From Pinisolibacter aquiterrae (GTDB lineage Bacteria > Pseudomonadota > Alphaproteobacteria > Rhizobiales > Ancalomicrobiaceae): a DNA stretch of 64,000 bases. Numbering within the stretch: position 1 is the first letter of the stretch; every line of letters begins with the position of its first letter. Both the position numbers and the translations under genes were made by a program. Below, piece after piece: positions 54,987 to 63,679 of the stretch. The notes below the pieces were generated by a model. That model saw nothing but the letters and a program-made list of their open reading frames with translations, did not search any database and was not told where the DNA came from. The DNA lies in NCBI RefSeq assembly GCF_019160155.1, contig NZ_JAFNIH010000055.1, positions 44,836 through 108,835 on the forward strand, written 5' to 3'.

Positions 54987-56207
54987 ATGTCGCCGAGATC
55001 CGAAGACCGGACTCGGGCGGGTACGCCGGGATTCCAGGCAGCCCGCCTGACCCAGGCGCGTGAAGCGCGCGGCCTGAATACGCTGCTGTCGCTCGCCGGA
55101 CTCTTGGGGGTGAACACAAGCACCGTCAGCCGATGGGAAGACGGCACCTCCAGCCCATCGCCCGACATGCTCGAGAAGTTGGCGGCGCTCCTGCGCGTTC
55201 GCCCGGCATTTTTCTTGCGCTCGGGAGACGATTCGAAAGGGGCCGTGTTCTTCCGTTCCCTCGCAGCCGCGCGCAAGCGCGATCGCGCACGGCAGCTCGC
55301 TCGGCTCGAGTGGGTGCGTGACATCACCGAAGTGGTCGCCCACTACATCGCGCTTCCGAGGGTCGACGTGCCCGATCTCCTCGCCTGCGCCGACTGGCGG
55401 ACGCTGCGCGACGAGGACATCGAGGGACTGGCGACCGAGCTGCGCCGGCACTGGCGCCTCGGCCTCGGCCCCATCGCCAACGTCCTGACGCCGATCGAGA
55501 AGGCAGGCATCATCGTCGCCTGCGATGAGATGGGCACCACCAATCTCGACGGTCTCTGCCGCTGGTCGACGGCCGATGGGCGGCCCTATGTGCTGCTCGC
55601 CACCGACAAGATGAACTTCTTCCGCCGTCAGATGGACGCCGCCCACGAGATGGCGCATGCGGTTCTGCATCGCGGCGTCGACGCGGCGGCCCTGGCGGCC
55701 GAATTCGATCTCGTCGAGCGGCAGGCCTTTCGTCTGGCGAGCGCCTTCCTGATGCCGAGCGAGACCTTCTCACTGGCCGTGGCGCAGCCGAGCATGAGCC
55801 GGTTCCGCGTGCTCAAGGACACGTGGCGGGTGTCGATCAAGGCGATGATCCGTCGTTGTCAGGATCTTGAGATCCTCGACCGAGACGAGGCGACGCAGCT
55901 CTACAAGTACTACAGCGCTCGGGGTTGGTCGAAGGGCGAGCCGGGGGACGATGCCGTGGCCGTCGCGAAGCCGCGCCTGCTCGCCCAGGCGCTCGGCATG
56001 ATCATCGACGAAGGGTTGCGGACGAAGGAGGACCTACTCGCCAGCGACTTCACGCTGGCGGCCGGCGATGTCGAGGATCTGTGCGGCCTCACACCGGGGT
56101 GGTTCGAGATTGCGACCGGGGACGTCGTCTCGCTGCAACTACGACCGCGGGAGAAGGCCGGGCAGTCCGATCCTGGCGTCGTCGTGCCGTTTGGGCGGAA
56201 GAGTTAG
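54987..56207 (+). CDS. XRE HTH - ImmA/IrrE metallopeptidase fusion
   Basis: 406 aa. The N-terminal XRE domain (ARLTQAREARGLNTLLSLAG, LLGVNTSTVSRWEDGTSSPS) is followed by an ImmA/IrrE zinc-peptidase domain with His220, Glu221 and His224 (DAAHEMAHAVLH). Such fusions are stress or phage-sensing proteases that release repression. It is paired with the gene upstream. Resembles published XRE-ImmA toxin-antitoxin defence modules, but assignment to a named system needs a search. Confidence 0.85.
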   Translation: MSPRSEDRTRAGTPGFQAARLTQAREARGLNTLLSLAGLLGVNTSTVSRWEDGTSSPSPDMLEKLAALLRVRPAFFLRSGDDSKGAVFFRSLAAARKRDRARQLARLEWVRDITEVVAHYIALPRVDVPDLLACADWRTLRDEDIEGLATELRRHWRLGLGPIANVLTPIEKAGIIVACDEMGTTNLDGLCRWSTADGRPYVLLATDKMNFFRRQMDAAHEMAHAVLHRGVDAAALAAEFDLVERQAFRLASAFLMPSETFSLAVAQPSMSRFRVLKDTWRVSIKAMIRRCQDLEILDRDEATQLYKYYSARGWSKGEPGDDAVAVAKPRLLAQALGMIIDEGLRTKEDLLASDFTLAAGDVEDLCGLTPGWFEIATGDVVSLQLRPREKAGQSDPGVVVPFGRKS

Positions 56208-56771
56208 ACCCTTATCGGAGGGGCGGACCTCAGCGCGTCGACACGCAGTTGCGTGAGATCTTGGTGCAGACTGTCGGCGGATTCCAGGTGGCGTCGGACC
56301 ATTCCGTCGCCGTCTTGTCCGATAGAGTGCGCCCTTCGATGCAGCCCCAACACGATTCCGACAGACCGAATCACAGGCATTCTCATCGAAGTGCCGGTGA
56401 TGCTCTCCGTCGTGTGGATCGTGAACCGATCGAAGAGCTGGTGCGATGTGCCCCCCCTGATGCGCGTCCGCTTTGGGTCGCAGGCCGTCACCTACCGCAT
56501 CGCGCCGAAAGCGGATGTCAGGCTTGCTTCGCTTGGGCGACCGAAATGGGGGGCCGACAACGGACCGTCCGGTCCTAGAGGCCGTGATCGCGATCAGAAC
56601 AAGCTCAATGCAGGCTGTGTAATGCCGCCGAGGCGATTACTTCACGGGCGACTTTTCTTTCGACTACGAAAGTGACTGAGTTCACGGAACCTCGGGTCAG
56701 CCCGGATTCATTCGCTTCGGATCATTTCCCCATACCGACAATCTGGACCGGCGCTCCTTGATCAGCACCCA
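56208..56771. other. Junction region with dispersed repeat R2
   Basis: About 560 bp between the XRE-ImmA cassette and the HerA cassette. It contains R2 (56465-56507, with related sequence to about 56552). No gene was seen. Confidence 0.5.
56465..56507. repeat. Dispersed repeat R2
   Basis: It begins CGTCCGCTTTGGGTCG and ends CTACCGCATCGCGCCG, matching R1. About 35 bp downstream is CGACCGAAATGGGG, which also occurs beside R3 (at 60135), so the full unit may be about 90 bp. Confidence 0.7.
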
Positions 56772-58511
56772 TCACCCTCGCCAATTGTCGGCACGCTTTT
56801 CGAAATCGATCTTCTTCCATTCCTCTTTCCAGAGGGTGAGATATTTCACGTCAATGGACGATGGTTCGGGATCGCATTTCTCCACGTATACCACGCACGG
56901 CATGATGACGGCGTCGCCGATCAGAAGCGCTTCCCCTTGCTCCAGCGCGGGCATGCCCTCGGTCAGATTGCCGAGCGTATCTGGCAGTAGTCGGCGGACA
57001 TAGCTTTGGTCGTCGGGATTGGTAAGACGCATTGCCAGGAAGTTGGAGCATTGTGAAAAAATAGTTTCTGATATTTCAGATGGTCTCTGGCTCGAAATCA
57101 GTAGGCTGATGCCGTATTTTCGGCCTTCTTTGGCTATGCGTTCAATTGCAGCCAGTGAAGCCTTGTAGCGGGAAAGACCGCTCTTCGGCGCATATTTGTG
57201 CGCTTCCTCATAGACCATCAAGAATGGCTGTTCGATTTTGCTTTCAACGCGCCGGGCATAATAGCAAAAGTCGAACATTAGGCGGGAGATCAGCGAGACG
57301 GTGATGCTGAGCAGTTCAAAAGGGATGCCGCTAAGGTCGATGATAGTGACATTCGACTCGCCTCCTGCCTTGTAGCCCGTGAACTGCCTGAGCACGTCCT
57401 CCAAAGAGGCCATCTTAGCTCTTTCACCGAAAATGAACCCAAGCCGCGTGTTCGCGATTTTTGATCTAATCCGTCGTTCGAACTTGTCGATAGTACCGTC
57501 GGCATATGGCCCTTTATTAATCTCACTACGTTTTGTCGGCGCAAATTGGCGCAACTCCATACAGTAGTGCTTGATCTGGGCATCGACGTCAGAGAAATTG
57601 ATTTCCGTGTTATCCATGAACTTGATCAGCAAAGAATTATCAGCGTTCTTTGTCTCTCTGGTAAGATTTCTGAACGCATTTGCGACATGATTGATCTCGT
57701 ATGGAAGGGGGCTGTCGAAATTGACCTTCTCTGCGTCGGGATTACTGATCTTTTTTGCGATGGTGACAACCTGCCGGAGCAGCGCCTCCTGATTGTAATT
57801 GTTGCTATCCCCTGACTCCAGGAACATGTCCTCCATCTCGTCTTCGTTAAGCAGCCAGTATGGTAGGACGAGGTCATCGACGGTAATGACATTCGCCTTC
57901 GGAAACGCTGTGGCATACTCGGAATGAAGATCGAAAATCACGACATGGGAGTTGTTGAGGCCTTGGTATTCGCCAGTTTTGGCAGATATCGCCTTCTGCA
58001 GAACTGACGACACACTCGACGATTTGCCCGATCCCGAAGCACCGACAACGGCAATATGCTTGTTGAAGAACCGGTCGCCGTGAACAGGTACGACGATATC
58101 ACGTTGCCTAGTCAGTGACGAAAAGCAAAAGCGCTTATCAGCGGCATAGCAGTCAGCATATATGGCCGCTATTTCCGCTTTCGTCGCCGGGACGACCTTC
58201 TTTGGCGGAATGGCCAGTTCGTCACCGCCGCGATTGAACTTTCCGTCTTTAAGGGACCCGAGAGGATACGCATCGATCATATAGACGCGCTTGTAGTCAC
58301 TACCACCGTCGCCTTTCACCTCTTTCATCTCGATTGAAAAGCTTTCGATGATGCAGATGAGCGAAACGTTGTCATTGTCTGAGACTTTGAGAAAGGACCC
58401 AACGCGAAGAGATTCACCCACCGTCTGGAAGTTCAAAAGATCATCGACGGCCACTCGAACCTTGTTGGGATAAACGGCGACAACCTCGGCATTCGCGATT
58501 TCCTCAGTCAT
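56772..58511 (-). CDS. HerA-like hexameric translocase ATPase
   Basis: 579 aa. An N-terminal HAS-barrel-like region is followed by Walker A GASGSGKSS (157-165), DLHSEY, and Walker B FLMVYEEAHKYAP near residue 430, then an arginine-finger-like SSQRPSEI segment. HerA proteins partner nucleases or NADases in antiphage defence. Here the partner is encoded 9 bp upstream on the same strand. AT-rich codons indicate transfer. Confidence 0.9.
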   Translation of the reverse strand: MTEEIANAEVVAVYPNKVRVAVDDLLNFQTVGESLRVGSFLKVSDNDNVSLICIIESFSIEMKEVKGDGGSDYKRVYMIDAYPLGSLKDGKFNRGGDELAIPPKKVVPATKAEIAAIYADCYAADKRFCFSSLTRQRDIVVPVHGDRFFNKHIAVVGASGSGKSSSVSSVLQKAISAKTGEYQGLNNSHVVIFDLHSEYATAFPKANVITVDDLVLPYWLLNEDEMEDMFLESGDSNNYNQEALLRQVVTIAKKISNPDAEKVNFDSPLPYEINHVANAFRNLTRETKNADNSLLIKFMDNTEINFSDVDAQIKHYCMELRQFAPTKRSEINKGPYADGTIDKFERRIRSKIANTRLGFIFGERAKMASLEDVLRQFTGYKAGGESNVTIIDLSGIPFELLSITVSLISRLMFDFCYYARRVESKIEQPFLMVYEEAHKYAPKSGLSRYKASLAAIERIAKEGRKYGISLLISSQRPSEISETIFSQCSNFLAMRLTNPDDQSYVRRLLPDTLGNLTEGMPALEQGEALLIGDAVIMPCVVYVEKCDPEPSSIDVKYLTLWKEEWKKIDFEKRADNWRG

Positions 58512-58520
58512 TGTTCGTCC

Positions 58521-59771
58521 TCAGATGATGCTCATGATTGTGGAGATACTGCTGACGGGGATCGAATACATCCGACTCTTTGGACCCGGCAGCGCCATGG
58601 CTGCAGGGCGTTCAAGGAAGAAGTCGTAGATGTGGCACAACTTCCGTCCCACCCCATTGAGGGCCTCCAGCAACTGGCCAACGTCGTCGACAAAACGAAT
58701 TTCGATCTGGTGCTCTTGGGTCTGCGGGCTCTGAACGTGATCGTTACGGAAGGGTGATCCGCGATATGGGTAACCGTCTACGAAAACGGTTCCAGTATCG
58801 AAAAGCTCGTTCTTGACTTGTATGACGAGGTTTTCGTCCGCGCCGCGTAGCACGATGAATGGCGCGTAGCGCTCGGAATTCTGGATGCGGCGCCTCTTAG
58901 CCGAACTCCAGTTGTTGCCTATTGCCCTGAGCTGGTCGCAGACGATCGAACCGTCTGTTGCCGCATCGCATTCAATCATGAAAGCACGGACAACTCCCGC
59001 GCTGTTTGTGGGTGAGAAATACAGGCGTTTCATATGCTTCGCATATTCGAATGCACCCTTCTCTCGAAGAAGCCAACGATTATGGACAGCTTGGGTTCCC
59101 TTGAGCAGTTCTTGCAAGTCACGACGCGTGGTCTTGCGGTCGTTGTGATCTTTTTTCGTGGCTAGTGTCGCAATGTAATCGAGGGCCATTGGATAGTGAA
59201 AGCCTTCGGCCTCAAACGCGGAGATGTTTTGGTTTTTCCGTATTGCCTCGATGACGATGTTGCGATGTTCAGAAAATTCCGCCGAGATTTGGATGCTGAA
59301 GTTTTTGCAGAACGCCTCGATCAATTCGTCAGACGCTACCGTGCCATCGAGTAGGGACTTCTTCTCGTATGTTTTCGTGCCATCAGCGGCCTTCACTTCC
59401 TTCCGGTATTCCATCACTGATTTAAATCGTTCGACGGAAAGCTCACCAATATCGATCTTAACTTCCGAAAAATGCCCGTACAGCAGGTATTTTCGGCCTG
59501 CGCGTTGTGCTTCTTCGAGCCCGTGGAAATGAACAAAGAGCTTATGCAGGGGATCACGCAGCACCGAGTCTGTCAGGTTCTGCTCCGCGTAGTATTTTAC
59601 TTGGCCGTAAATGACGCCTTCATCGGTGTAACGGTCGAAGTCTTCAATGCCCTCAATGACGACGCTATCGTTCAGGCCCGCATTCAGGATTTCGAGCAAG
59701 GCAGCGTCGAGTTGATAAAAATACCCCCTGATCGAAGCTGTCGCTTCGCGTTTCTTGTCTACCTCCAGCAT
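58521..59771 (-). CDS. DUF4297-like nuclease partner of HerA
   Basis: 416 aa. The N-terminus GYFYQLDAALLEILNAG followed by VVIEGIEDFDR (Glu40) and EGVIYGQVKYYAEQ (Gln57-x-Lys59) matches the PD-(D/E)XK pattern of DUF4297/Cap4-type endonucleases. The rest is helical and not recognised. DUF4297-HerA pairs are known antiphage abortive-infection systems; this is probably one, perhaps a diverged type. Its promoter must lie in 59772-60000. Confidence 0.75.
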   Translation of the reverse strand: MLEVDKKREATASIRGYFYQLDAALLEILNAGLNDSVVIEGIEDFDRYTDEGVIYGQVKYYAEQNLTDSVLRDPLHKLFVHFHGLEEAQRAGRKYLLYGHFSEVKIDIGELSVERFKSVMEYRKEVKAADGTKTYEKKSLLDGTVASDELIEAFCKNFSIQISAEFSEHRNIVIEAIRKNQNISAFEAEGFHYPMALDYIATLATKKDHNDRKTTRRDLQELLKGTQAVHNRWLLREKGAFEYAKHMKRLYFSPTNSAGVVRAFMIECDAATDGSIVCDQLRAIGNNWSSAKRRRIQNSERYAPFIVLRGADENLVIQVKNELFDTGTVFVDGYPYRGSPFRNDHVQSPQTQEHQIEIRFVDDVGQLLEALNGVGRKLCHIYDFFLERPAAMALPGPKSRMYSIPVSSISTIMSII

Positions 59772-60438
59772 CCTACCCCCCGAATCAATCCCCGATTGAC
59801 ATTATGGGGAGAGTAAGCGCGAGGCGCGAGTGGGCGGATTTGCGCCGACGGGAAATTTTAGCGAGAATTTAATGAATGACTTGGCGGATTAAGCTGGTGA
59901 GTATCGACTTTTTGGGAGCCTTACAGGCGGCAACCTCATTACCGATCCTACACGCTAACAATATTAGATTGCGCGTGGTTGTTTGCGTCTACAAGGCTTG
60001 AAAGTTCCCACCGGACGGGGAACTCAACGGGCACCATGTTTACGAACGGTCAATCGAATACAGCAGCTCATTATGGGAACTCAAATGCTCTCCATTTAGT
60101 GGCAGCTTTTGGTCCAACAATTTCGGGGCCGAACGACCGAAATGGGGCGCATAGTTGCCGTTCCAATCGGATGAATCGAACGTCCGCTTCGGGTCGCAGG
60201 CCGTCACCTAGACACAAAATGATCCCCTCTCAATGTTGCGAGTCTCCGGGCTGTTGCAATGATTGTTGCGGCGGCGGCTCTGATCGCGCCGACCCGTTCG
60301 GAGACCGCCCAGGGGCGCTGCGGGCGTTCTTCGCCGACCTGGCTGCTCAATCAGCATTTTCCGGACGCGAACGTTTCCTGGCTTGGAGATGCGGCCGTGA
60401 ATCGAGCCCGGCCTCAACCTCAGGAGGAGTACTTTCTC
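59772..60438. other. Junction region with dispersed repeat R3
   Basis: About 665 bp. The left part is AT-rich and holds the DUF4297-like promoter. R3 (60181-60210) preceded by CGACCGAAATGGGG lies near the middle. No gene was seen. Confidence 0.5.
60181..60210. repeat. Dispersed repeat R3 (short)
   Basis: It begins CGTCCGCTTCGGGTCG and ends CCGTCACCTA, identical or near identical to the first 30 bases of R1 and R2. It lies between the HerA cassette and the SH3/PLD module. Confidence 0.65.
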
Positions 60439-61134
60439 CTATTGAACCGATGCCGTTTGTGTCTTGCGGTATTCGGCGATCATTTCCGCCGTCACGTCGC
60501 GCGGATAGCAGAGAGGCGCATATCCGCCGGGGCGCGAATAGGCGCTTCTGGCTCCGCACCGGTGACCACGTTTGTCGACGTCGTCGGGGCAGGCACAATT
60601 TCCGGGATAGCTCGCGCGGCTCTCCGCGAGAAGACGAGCGACGATGACCGACGTCGCCACCATGGGGGCTTTGGGTGGGGGTATCTCCTTGCGGGCTTTG
60701 TGCGGCGCCTCTGCCGCCGCGGAGTCTTTCGAGCGGACGAGGCTCGCCTTCACCCATCCGTCGGTGCCCGTGACGGGATGGCGAACCTTGACCCAGCCGG
60801 TTTCGCGCTCCAACTCCAAAACTTCGCTTCCTTGACGAAGGCGATCCAAGATCTTGGTCTTCGGGCCCGGACCACTCCTCAACGAAACGTCATGCCCCGA
60901 GACGACGAGGCGCGTCGGCTCGGCGGAACTCGTCGCGGCGGTGCTTGCCCGGGTGTAGAGCGGCGCTGTCGGAGTGACTTGGGTCGAAACCGGCTGCAGC
61001 GCGTAAGCTGTCTGCACCGGCGTCGTTGGCAAAGATGTCTTCGGCGGATCGCTGCCCTTTCCCAGACCGAACAGCCCACCGAGAACGGCCAAGCCGAGAA
61101 GGAGAGCACCTCCGCTTCCACGACGTCTGGCCAT
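60439..61134 (-). CDS. SH3-domain protein with Cys-rich C-terminal motif
   Basis: 231 aa. An N-terminal membrane anchor (about 8-26) is followed by an SH3b domain (about 75-130: VVSGHDVSLRSGPGPKTKIL, TGWVKVRHPVTGTDGWVKAS). The C-terminus contains SYPGNCACPDDVDKRGHRCG followed by RSAYSRPGGYAPLCYPRDVT, a Cys-rich motif known behind nuclease or SH3 domains. Likely envelope-associated, perhaps binding peptidoglycan. It sits beside a phospholipase D-like gene, common upstream of trb operons. Confidence 0.75.
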   Translation of the reverse strand: MARRRGSGGALLLGLAVLGGLFGLGKGSDPPKTSLPTTPVQTAYALQPVSTQVTPTAPLYTRASTAATSSAEPTRLVVSGHDVSLRSGPGPKTKILDRLRQGSEVLELERETGWVKVRHPVTGTDGWVKASLVRSKDSAAAEAPHKARKEIPPPKAPMVATSVIVARLLAESRASYPGNCACPDDVDKRGHRCGARSAYSRPGGYAPLCYPRDVTAEMIAEYRKTQTASVQ

Positions 61135-61268
61135 GACCGGCTACCCCACACGCATCGAACGCAACCAAAATAGTATGACGAGATGTTGTGCACTACATCA
61201 GTGAACGTCCCAGGATGCACTGCTACGTTGGTCGTCGGTCGGCTCGGAGACGGGAGAGCCCGGGCTTG

Positions 61269-61457
61269 TCAGTTCTTGACGAAGGGCATGACATTGTCTG
61301 GAAGGCTCTCGTCGCCTCCTCCTTGCGCACGGGCTTCGATCAATGCCATGCCGAGCATGTAGGAAAGCATCGGCAACTCGCCCTCGTCGGCGATGCGGAC
61401 GAGTTCCTTCAATGTCACCGTGATCATTCGCGCCGCCGACTCGGATCTTTCCGTCAT
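61269..61457 (-). CDS. Small conserved-looking hypothetical protein
   Basis: 62 aa from the ATG at 61457 (GGAG 9 bases upstream; an ATG at 61472 is also possible). AARMITVTLKELVRIADEGE followed by LPMLSYMLGMALIEARAQGG is a two-helix sequence. Function unknown. It is divergent from, and starts next to, the PLD-like gene, and lies before the SH3 gene on the same strand. Confidence 0.6.
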   Translation of the reverse strand: MTERSESAARMITVTLKELVRIADEGELPMLSYMLGMALIEARAQGGGDESLPDNVMPFVKN

Positions 61458-61485
61458 GCCTTTGCTCTCCATTGCCTCGTCATCG

Positions 61486-62037
61486 ATGATGCCACGCCTT
61501 CTGGATGCGGGGATAACTTTTCTGCGCGCCGGCGGGGTGGCCGTTGCCCTGCTGATGCCGAGCGTCGGCATCGCTGCGGAGGCGCTCGAGATCCATTACG
61601 CGCCGGTCGAAAACCTCGAGCACATTGATGTCGATCTGATCGCCGAAGCCGGCGACACGGTGGATATCGCCGCCTTCATTCTGACCGATCGCCCGATCAT
61701 CGAGGCGCTGATCGACGCGAAGGAGCGTGGTGTGGCGCTGCGCATTCTACTCGATCCATCGCAGAGGTCGGATTTCGAGAGACTGCGGCCGTTGACCGAC
61801 GACATCCGCATGAAGCGTCGGGGACCGCTGATGCATCTGAAGTCCTACGCGGTCGATGGTCGACTGTTGCGATCGGGATCGGCGAACCTCACGGCGAGCG
61901 GCCTGAAACAGCAGGACAATGATCTCGTAGTGACGCGAGCCCCGCGACTGGTCGAGGGGTTTGGCGCATCGTTCGATCGTATGTGGGAGAAGGCCGTTCC
62001 GATCTCGGAAGCCAAACCAGCGCCAGCGGCAGAGTGA
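61486..62037 (+). CDS. Exported phospholipase D-family nuclease-like protein
   Basis: 183 aa from the ATG at 61486 (others upstream). A signal peptide ends near AAEA. The single HKD motif is MHLKSYAVDGRLLRSGSANL: His-x-Lys, Asp, and GSxN, as in Nuc/EDTA-resistant nucleases that act as dimers. PLD-like exported nucleases accompany SH3 proteins and T4SS genes in conjugative islands. Confidence 0.82.
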   Translation: MMPRLLDAGITFLRAGGVAVALLMPSVGIAAEALEIHYAPVENLEHIDVDLIAEAGDTVDIAAFILTDRPIIEALIDAKERGVALRILLDPSQRSDFERLRPLTDDIRMKRRGPLMHLKSYAVDGRLLRSGSANLTASGLKQQDNDLVVTRAPRLVEGFGASFDRMWEKAVPISEAKPAPAAE

Positions 62038-62665
62038 AAGCGGCGCAGATTCTCGTGAGCTCCGCCGGAATGACGCGAGATCATCGGTTCGGGAAAGTCG
62101 CTGCCTTGATCGGCGTTCGGGTGACGCCCCCAAGGACCGCTGCACGTGAGATGGCCTCGGCAACACGCATGTGCCGCATGCGGCGAGCACGGCCAGGGCG
62201 AAGCAACCAAACTTGCGACGCATCGGATCGGAGATCCGAGTATGTACCCCGCTGAACACCTTCCTCGTCTCCGACCGGCCGAGACCGGGACTTTCGTGTT
62301 GACGGCAAAGAGGCGCCAAGGGAGCGCTCGGCTCCGGAGCTCGATTTGTTGTCCTCGAAAGCAGCGCCCCTCCTGCCGACCGGATAGGCCGGCCAGGCCG
62401 CGCCGGATCTATTGGAGGTTCGTCGGTTCGAGCTTCCATTTCGGGTCGATTCCGATGAAGAACTCCATGGCGGATGAGAGCGTAGCCGTCCGGCGTTTGC
62501 CCCTTTTGCCGATCTGACTTCTCCGGAGTAGAGCCGCCGATCCTCGCCATTTTTACTCTGTGGCCCGCGACCTCATTTCGGTTGTTGCTCTGCCCCAATT
62601 CCTGCCTCTTCTAATCATCCCCGACCCAGGGCCGCCGGTTGCGGCCCGCAGAGAACGGGGACGAC
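62038..62665. other. Non-coding region upstream of trbB
   Basis: About 630 bp without a convincing gene. It presumably holds the trb operon promoter. No repeat or operator was found by eye. Confidence 0.4.
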
Positions 62666-63679
62666 ATGGCAGTCATCCAGCGACGATCCGAGACGGCGGA
62701 ACGCGGCGTGCGCATGTTGCGCACGGCGTTGGGGGCCGCCATCTCCGGGTTCCTGGACGACCCGTCGATCGTCGAGGTGATGCTCAACCCCGACGGGCGG
62801 CTCTGGATCGACCGGCTGTCGACCGGTCTCGCCGACACCGGTGAGCAGCTCTCGGCTGCCGATGGCGAGCGCATTGTTCGGCTGGTCGCCCATCACGTCG
62901 GCGCCGAGGTTCATGCCGGGGCGCCGCGGCTGTCGGCGGAACTGCCGGGAAGCGGCGAGCGCTTCGAGGGACTGCTGCCGCCGGTGGTCGCGGCACCGAC
63001 CTTCGCCATCCGCAAGCCGGCCGTCGCCGTCTTCACCCTCGATGACTACGTTGCCGCCGGCATCGTGACGGCCCCCCAGGCCGAGGTGCTGCGCGCGGCC
63101 GTCGTATCGAGGAAGAACATCCTGGTCGCCGGCGGCACCTCGACCGGCAAGACGACGCTGACCAACGCGCTCCTCGCCGAGATCGCCGACACCTCCGATC
63201 GTGTCGTGCTGATCGAGGACACCCGCGAGCTCCAGTGCCGGGCGCCCAATCTGGTGGCGCTCAGGACCAAGGACGGCGTCGCCTCGCTCTCCGATCTCGT
63301 CCGCTCGTCGCTGCGCCTGCGCCCCGACCGGATCCCGATCGGCGAAGTCCGCGGCGCCGAGGCTCTCGATCTCTTGAAGGCCTGGGGCACCGGCCATCCC
63401 GGTGGCATCGGCACCATTCATGCCGGATCGGCGCTCGGTGCGCTCCGGCGGTTGGAGCAACTGATCCAGGAAGCCGTCGTCACCGTCCCCCGCGCGCTCA
63501 TCGCCGAGACCATCGATCTCGTCGCGGTGCTCGCCGGCCGTGGTGCCGCGCGCCGCCTCGTCGAACTCGGCGTGGTCACCGGTCTCGATCCGGTGACCGG
63601 CGACTACCGCGTCGTCGCGGGCGCTGTCGAGCCGTCCTCCTCGCGTCCCTCCATGCCCGTCAACGGAGACCCCGCATGA
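62666..63679 (+). CDS. trbB: Conjugal transfer ATPase TrbB (VirB11-like)
   Basis: 337 aa. The N-terminal domain IVEVMLNPDGRLWIDRLSTG is followed by Walker A GGTSTGKT (156-163), Asp box EDTRELQC, and the conserved GEVRGAEALDLLKAWGTGHP. TrbB is the hexameric traffic ATPase of the mating-pair formation T4SS. The start at 62666 was chosen over 62639 as closer to the family N-terminus. It overlaps trbC by 4 bases. Confidence 0.95.
   Translation: MAVIQRRSETAERGVRMLRTALGAAISGFLDDPSIVEVMLNPDGRLWIDRLSTGLADTGEQLSAADGERIVRLVAHHVGAEVHAGAPRLSAELPGSGERFEGLLPPVVAAPTFAIRKPAVAVFTLDDYVAAGIVTAPQAEVLRAAVVSRKNILVAGGTSTGKTTLTNALLAEIADTSDRVVLIEDTRELQCRAPNLVALRTKDGVASLSDLVRSSLRLRPDRIPIGEVRGAEALDLLKAWGTGHPGGIGTIHAGSALGALRRLEQLIQEAVVTVPRALIAETIDLVAVLAGRGAARRLVELGVVTGLDPVTGDYRVVAGAVEPSSSRPSMPVNGDPA

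Noticed and set aside
54191..55327. A 378-codon minus-strand frame across the XRE-ImmA locus
   Set aside because: The plus strand carries clear HTH and HEMAH peptidase motifs; the minus frame has no recognisable sequence.
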